A DNA stretch of 9,185 bases, from positions 1 to 9,185 of the forward strand of contig JAKITH010000037.1 of the NCBI GenBank assembly GCA_021648185.1. Reading direction: 5' to 3'. The notes beneath the pieces are model-generated. The model saw only the letters and a program-made list of their open reading frames with translations. It did no database searches and had not been told where the DNA came from. The stretch's first letter is position 1; the number at the start of each line of letters is the position of its first letter. A program made the position numbers and the translations under genes. This document shows positions 6,319 to 9,185 of the stretch, piece after piece. This DNA comes from Thiomicrorhabdus sp. Its GTDB lineage: Bacteria; Pseudomonadota; Gammaproteobacteria; Thiomicrospirales; Thiomicrospiraceae.

Positions 6319-6744
6319 TTAGTTTTTTATCGTTCTTTCGAGTATACGACGTAATTCTTCGGTACTACCAGGCGCGCGTAAGGTAAAGTTTTGACTGGCA
6401 TCGGCTGAAAAGAAGACTACAGCGCCACTGCTAATACGATAGTGCTGAGCAAAGCTACGTCCTTCTGGCAGTCCTAAACTGGCGACTAAAAATTCAACTT
6501 GATCACCGTATTCATCCCTAATCGGGGCGAGCAGTTCCATGACCATCATGCCGCCAGCGGTATTGACATCATATACCAGTACCACGGCCGGTTTGCCTGC
6601 GCCCACTCTATTTAAATCGGTTGGATAAGGGGTTTGTGGCAGTTGTGTCCAAATTAAAACGGCAGACAGACCGAGCACGATAAAATAGATGAGTCCTTTT
6701 TTCCAGGGGGCAAGTGGGTTTTTGGGAGGGGTCATTGTGGCCAT
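6319..6744 (-). CDS. Membrane-anchored thioredoxin-fold protein lacking cysteines
   Basis: This is a 141-residue protein with one membrane helix at about 17-34 (GLIYFIVLGLSAVLIWTQ). The short basic N-terminus (WKKG) suggests the rest lies in the periplasm. The soluble part has the order of a thioredoxin fold: a strand (KPAVVLVYDV), a turn and helix (NTAGGMMVMELLAPIRDEYG), a strand (VEFLVASLG), a helix (FAQHYRI), a strand pair (GAVVFFSADASQNFTLR) and a final helix (STEELRRILERTIK). NTAGGM stands where CxxC should be, SSGA replaces the cis-proline turn, and there is not one cysteine in the protein, so it cannot be a redox enzyme. A binding or scaffolding role is possible. The start is fixed by AAGGA 7 bases upstream. 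It lies 15 bases or more before manC and is probably co-transcribed. The fold assignment is by eye; function unknown. Confidence 0.7.
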   Translation of the reverse strand: MATMTPPKNPLAPWKKGLIYFIVLGLSAVLIWTQLPQTPYPTDLNRVGAGKPAVVLVYDVNTAGGMMVMELLAPIRDEYGDQVEFLVASLGLPEGRSFAQHYRISSGAVVFFSADASQNFTLRAPGSTEELRRILERTIKN

Positions 6745-6751
6745 GTTGATT

Positions 6752-6756
6752 TCCTT
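6752..6756 (-). promoter_or_regulatory. Shine-Dalgarno of the thioredoxin-fold gene
   Basis: AAGGA on the minus strand is 7 bases before ATG 6744. The rest of the 65-base gap up to the dprE2-like stop at 6810 is AT-rich. It holds a TAAAAT-like box but no convincing -35 partner, so I do not call a promoter there. Confidence 0.7.
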
Positions 6757-6809
6757 GAGGTTTATTTGACTACATTATTTTAACGAATTTTGAGCGGGTT
6801 ACGTCTTTA

Positions 6810-7553
6810 TTACAGCTTAAGCCGTTTAAAAATTACTTCAGGAATGTTACGAATGATAAACATAATCGCCATCCAAAATAAGGGGGTATATAGGGTTTTG
6901 CTCTGTTTTTTGTGAATGGCGTTCACAATGCTTTTTGCTATCTGTTCGGGTTGTGCCCAGAGAGCGCCTTTTTTAAAATCGGCGGTCATGGGGGTGTCAA
7001 CAAAGCCGGGTTTGATGTCGAGCACCTGTACGTTGTGGGCATAGAGTCGGTTGCGTAACCCTTGTAAAAAGATAGACACCATGCCTTTCGCCGCGCCGTA
7101 CACGTAGTTGGACTGTCGCCCACGGTCGCCTGCCACACTGGTGATGACAGCAATGCTGCCGTGTTGTTGCTTTTCAAATTGGTTGGCCAAGAGCGTGAGT
7201 AGGGAGATGGTGCTGATGCCGTTGGTGCTGAGTTCGCTCATGGTGAGGTGAACGTCTTGTTCGCAGGCTTTTTGATCGGGTAGGGTGCCATGGGCGATGA
7301 GGACGACATCAAGCGTTGGAAAGGTTTCCAATACTTGGTTTAACACGGCTTGATGGGTCTCAAATTGATTGACGTCCAGTTGGGCGGTATGCACTTCACT
7401 CGCGCCGCGTATTTTAGCATCGGCGGCGATGGTGTCGAGCTGTTCTGCATTGCGTCCGAGTAGGTAGAGATTGGCTTGCGCTTCGGCATAGAGGCGAAGC
7501 GTGGCTTGTGCAATGGCGGAGGTTGCTCCGATAATGAGTATATTCTGTTTCAT
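6810..7553 (-). CDS. SDR reductase, DprE2-like (polyprenyl-phosphate 2-keto-pentose reductase)
   Basis: In mycobacteria DprE2 reduces the 2-keto intermediate made by DprE1, giving polyprenyl-phosphate D-arabinose with NADH. This protein is a short-chain dehydrogenase: nucleotide-binding start NILIIGATSAIAQAT, acidic LDV turn after the fourth strand, AHG motif, catalytic Asn111, Ser139 (ITSVAG), Tyr152 and Lys156 (YGAAK), and PGFVDTPMT after the active site. The C-terminal tail (TPLFWMAIMFIIRNIPEVIFKRLKL) is hydrophobic and then basic, a membrane anchor typical of DprE2-type SDRs that act on lipid-linked sugar. ATG 7553 is chosen because AGGA lies 6 bases upstream and the fold starts at once. 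An in-frame ATG at 7580, 3 bases after the dprE1-like stop, would add nine polar residues. The place directly after a DprE1 homologue makes the identification firm. Confidence 0.88.
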   Translation of the reverse strand: MKQNILIIGATSAIAQATLRLYAEAQANLYLLGRNAEQLDTIAADAKIRGASEVHTAQLDVNQFETHQAVLNQVLETFPTLDVVLIAHGTLPDQKACEQDVHLTMSELSTNGISTISLLTLLANQFEKQQHGSIAVITSVAGDRGRQSNYVYGAAKGMVSIFLQGLRNRLYAHNVQVLDIKPGFVDTPMTADFKKGALWAQPEQIAKSIVNAIHKKQSKTLYTPLFWMAIMFIIRNIPEVIFKRLKL

Positions 7554-7559
7554 GGGTTT

Positions 7560-7563
7560 TCCT
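7560..7563 (-). promoter_or_regulatory. Shine-Dalgarno deciding the dprE2-like start
   Basis: AGGA on the minus strand is 6 bases before ATG 7553. ATG 7580 has no such site, so the shorter protein is preferred. Confidence 0.6.
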
Positions 7564-7583
7564 GTGTCGTTCTTGTGCATAAA

Positions 7584-8942
7584 TTACAAGCCTAAACGTT
7601 GTGATTGCAGTGAATTAAAGGTGTTGTCTGCGCCGTATTGTGCACGGATGTGTTGAAATTGTTGCCATTGTGGGTAGCTTTGTTTGAACATTTTTTCACT
7701 CATTCGAGCGTCCTTAGCGAGATAAAGTCGTCCGCCGTAGTGAAGCACAATGTCATCCAGCGTGTCTAAAAAAGCAAATAGGGTGCTGTCTATTTTAAAG
7801 TCGATGGCGAGGGTGTAGCCCTCCATAGGAAAGCTGAGGTAGTTGCCGTTTTGTGCCCCAAAGACTTTGAGCACGGCTAAAAAAGAGCCGCGTTTGGAAT
7901 CGACTATTTTGGTGAGTATTTCAGTAAGGCCTTCTAACCCCGCCGCTTTAGGCAATACAAATTGGTATTGGGTAAAGCCTTTTTTACCGTAGAGTCGGTT
8001 CCAGTTTTGAATGCTGTCCAGCGGGTAAAAATAGGGCGCGTAGTGCGCACGGCGTTGGCTCTGTTTTTGTTGGGTTTTGTGATAGTACAGCGTGTTAAAG
8101 GCTTTAACGGTCAATGAGTTGAGCAGCGGGTTGGGCATGTTAAAGGGTACATTGAGCTTACTGGGGGGGGCAATTTTAAAGTTGGATGAGTTGTACTGTT
8201 TGGTGGCGTGTTCTCCCAGCATTAACAGAGAGCGCCCGAGGTGTTTGCCTTTGGTTAAGCCGTCAATCCAAGCCACGGAGTAGGTTGTGTTTTGATGGGT
8301 TTCAAACAGTTCAAGGGTTTCCGCAAGGTTATCGGTTTTCCACGTGGTCTCTTCAATAAACGCACTTTCAATGGGGATCAGTTTCAAACGGGCGGAGAGA
8401 ATAATGCCTGTCAGTCCCATGCCGCCACAGGTCGCTAAAAAGAGTTCTCGGTGTTCGGTGAGCGAACAGATGAGCTGTTCTCCGGAGGCAACGCATAGCG
8501 TGAGGCTGATGATGTGTTGACTGAAACATCCGTCCAGATGATGGTTTTTACCGTGTACATCACTGGCAATTGCACCGCCTACCGTCACAAATTGCGTGCC
8601 GGGGGTGACGGGTAAAAACCAGCCTTTGGGCACAAAGGTGTTTAAAATGTGCGCTAAGCTGAGGCCCGCCGCACACTCAACCACGCCTGAGGTTTCATCA
8701 AATTGAATAAACTGGTCAAGTTTGTTTGTCTGTAAGGTGGTTTCTGCCAAGGCACTGTCGCCGTAGCTGCGTCTTAATCCAGTGGCAATAAAAGAGTTTG
8801 AAGGGGTGTGTTGATGGGCTAAAATGACCGAAGGCACCTCTTTTAATTGGGTAGCCGTATGCACATGGCTTTCAATTAAAGGGTATTTTCCCCATCCACT
8901 TAGAGTGCGTGATTTATTTAAAGACGGTTTATTTAAAGACAT
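7584..8942 (-). CDS. FAD-dependent polyprenyl-phosphate ribose 2-oxidase, DprE1-like
   Basis: DprE1 oxidises C2 of polyprenyl-phosphate ribose; with DprE2 it yields the arabinose epimer, a donor for arabinofuranose. The FAD-binding part shows GLRRSYGDSA at 55-64, GWFLPVTPGTQFVTVGGAIASDVHGKNHH at 107-135 and CGGMGLTGI at 172-180. The substrate part shows YPLDSIQNWNRLYG, GFTQYQFVLP, SFLAVLKVFG and GGRLYLAKDAR. By the spacing known for the mycobacterial enzyme, Lys359 and Lys410 match Lys367 and Lys418, while Ala379 replaces Cys387, the residue attacked by benzothiazinone drugs. Length (452) is normal. The gene overlaps the upstream gtrA-like gene by 14 bases. Its first codons (SLNKPSLNK) come from a 15-bp tandem duplication. 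Residues 258-260 (APP) carry an 8-C tract. The role in a Gram-negative envelope glycan is inferred. Confidence 0.92.
   Translation of the reverse strand: MSLNKPSLNKSRTLSGWGKYPLIESHVHTATQLKEVPSVILAHQHTPSNSFIATGLRRSYGDSALAETTLQTNKLDQFIQFDETSGVVECAAGLSLAHILNTFVPKGWFLPVTPGTQFVTVGGAIASDVHGKNHHLDGCFSQHIISLTLCVASGEQLICSLTEHRELFLATCGGMGLTGIILSARLKLIPIESAFIEETTWKTDNLAETLELFETHQNTTYSVAWIDGLTKGKHLGRSLLMLGEHATKQYNSSNFKIAPPSKLNVPFNMPNPLLNSLTVKAFNTLYYHKTQQKQSQRRAHYAPYFYPLDSIQNWNRLYGKKGFTQYQFVLPKAAGLEGLTEILTKIVDSKRGSFLAVLKVFGAQNGNYLSFPMEGYTLAIDFKIDSTLFAFLDTLDDIVLHYGGRLYLAKDARMSEKMFKQSYPQWQQFQHIRAQYGADNTFNSLQSQRLGL
8161..8177 (-). repeat. C-tract motif, doubtful copy 7 (8 C), inside dprE1-like gene
   Basis: On the minus strand AAAATTG precedes 8 C (8163-8170 as G on the plus strand), then AGTAAG. 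The AAAATT flank and tract length match, but CTC and the terminal TA are missing. The Pro-Pro it encodes sits in a stretch (PPSKLNVPF) that looks natural for the family, so chance is possible. Confidence 0.35.
8911..8940 (-). repeat. 15-bp tandem duplication at the gtrA/dprE1 overlap
   Basis: Two adjacent 15-base units, 8911-8925 and 8926-8940, differ at one base (GATTTATTTAAAGAC and GGTTTATTTAAAGAC on the plus strand). On the coding strand they give SLNKP-SLNKS at residues 2-11 of the DprE1-like protein. The upstream unit also holds the TAA stop of the gtrA-like gene. Confidence 0.85.
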
Positions 8943-9185
8943 AACGTTTGTCCAGTTGGTATTTCACATAATAGCCAATGGTCAACCCAATCACACCGCC
9001 TACATAACGCATCTCTTTGGTGCCATAAATCGCATCAAACGCGAGCTCAAATCCCCAGAATATAAACGTGGTGACAATGCCCATAATGGTATACAGCGTA
9101 AAGGTTTTGGATCCGTGTTGAATGCTTTGAGTTTGGTATTTAAAAATATAACGTTTATCGAGCCAATATTTTAAGACCAAACCCA
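8929..9185 (-). CDS. GtrA-family membrane protein, N-terminus outside window
   Basis: The frame is open to the right edge, so the first helices are missing. The TTG at 9180 is internal, preceded in frame by a Gly codon. Visible are 84 residues: LVLKYWLDKRYIFKY, a short loop, two membrane helices (TFTLYTIMGIVTTFIFWGFELAF and YVGGVIGLTIGYYVKYQ), then LDKRYVFK and stop. GtrA proteins are small four-helix membrane proteins associated with moving polyprenyl-linked sugars across the membrane, and a GtrA next to DprE1/DprE2 would serve the arabinose lipid. The same motif closes both halves (LKYWLDKRYIFK and VKYQLDKRYVFK), revealing two-fold internal symmetry. It overlaps the dprE1-like gene by 14 bases, so coupling is likely. 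Confidence 0.85.
   Translation of the reverse strand, partial: GLVLKYWLDKRYIFKYQTQSIQHGSKTFTLYTIMGIVTTFIFWGFELAFDAIYGTKEMRYVGGVIGLTIGYYVKYQLDKRYVFK

Noticed and set aside
8824..9174. Plus-strand open frame of 116 codons opposite the dprE1-like start and gtrA-like gene
   Set aside because: The minus strand carries strong family motifs across the whole stretch; the plus frame has none.
1..9185. CRISPR arrays, tRNA or rRNA genes, toxin-antitoxin pairs or prophage genes
   Set aside because: No regularly spaced repeats, cloverleaf-like segments or such gene families were seen on either strand.

Overview
The window reads as a surface-glycan locus from a Gram-negative bacterium, most likely a gammaproteobacterium of moderate GC content. 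The grounds are protein style (a DTW-domain TapT, a bifunctional ManC and a GtrA-DprE1-DprE2 block as seen outside actinobacteria) and short Shine-Dalgarno-led genes. I cannot name the genus from sequence alone.

Layout. A broken-off plus-strand C-terminus (2-121) is followed by an 80-bp element with inverted-repeat ends and an 8-bp target duplication (128-223), then the tRNA-modification gene tapT (237-854, plus strand). Everything from 868 to 9185 is coded on the minus strand, apparently as one long operon. In transcription order it holds: gtrA-like (partial, runs off the right edge), dprE1-like FAD oxidase, dprE2-like SDR reductase, a cysteine-free thioredoxin-fold membrane protein, manC, a GT-C (GT39/83-type) membrane glycosyltransferase, an acyltransferase-3 protein, and a GT2 (Dpm1-like) enzyme fused to a GtrA domain. 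The operon converges on tapT, and both stop codons sit in one shared 16-bp hairpin at 825-869.

How the genes may work together (inference). Two lipid-linked sugar routes lie side by side. GtrA, DprE1 and DprE2 are the epimerase and flippase-type part of a polyprenyl-phosphate D-arabinofuranose pathway, and the UbiA-type phosphoribosyltransferase that would feed it is not in the window. ManC makes GDP-mannose, the GT2-GtrA fusion would convert it to polyprenyl-P-mannose and help it cross the membrane, and the GT-C enzyme would transfer a lipid-linked sugar to a periplasmic acceptor. The acyltransferase would decorate the product.

Main oddities. (1) A recurring C-tract motif (sense strand AATTTCTC followed by 7-10 C and TA) occurs at six convincing sites plus one doubtful site. 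It is always on the coding strand of the adjacent gene and mostly at gene ends, and where translated it is nearly always read as Pro-Pro-Leu. (2) An in-frame TAA interrupts the first membrane helix of the GT-C gene. (3) A MITE with IS66-like end features lies just upstream of tapT. (4) A thioredoxin-fold protein without any cysteine sits inside the sugar operon. (5) The DprE1 residue equivalent to the drug-reactive Cys387 of the mycobacterial enzyme is alanine.
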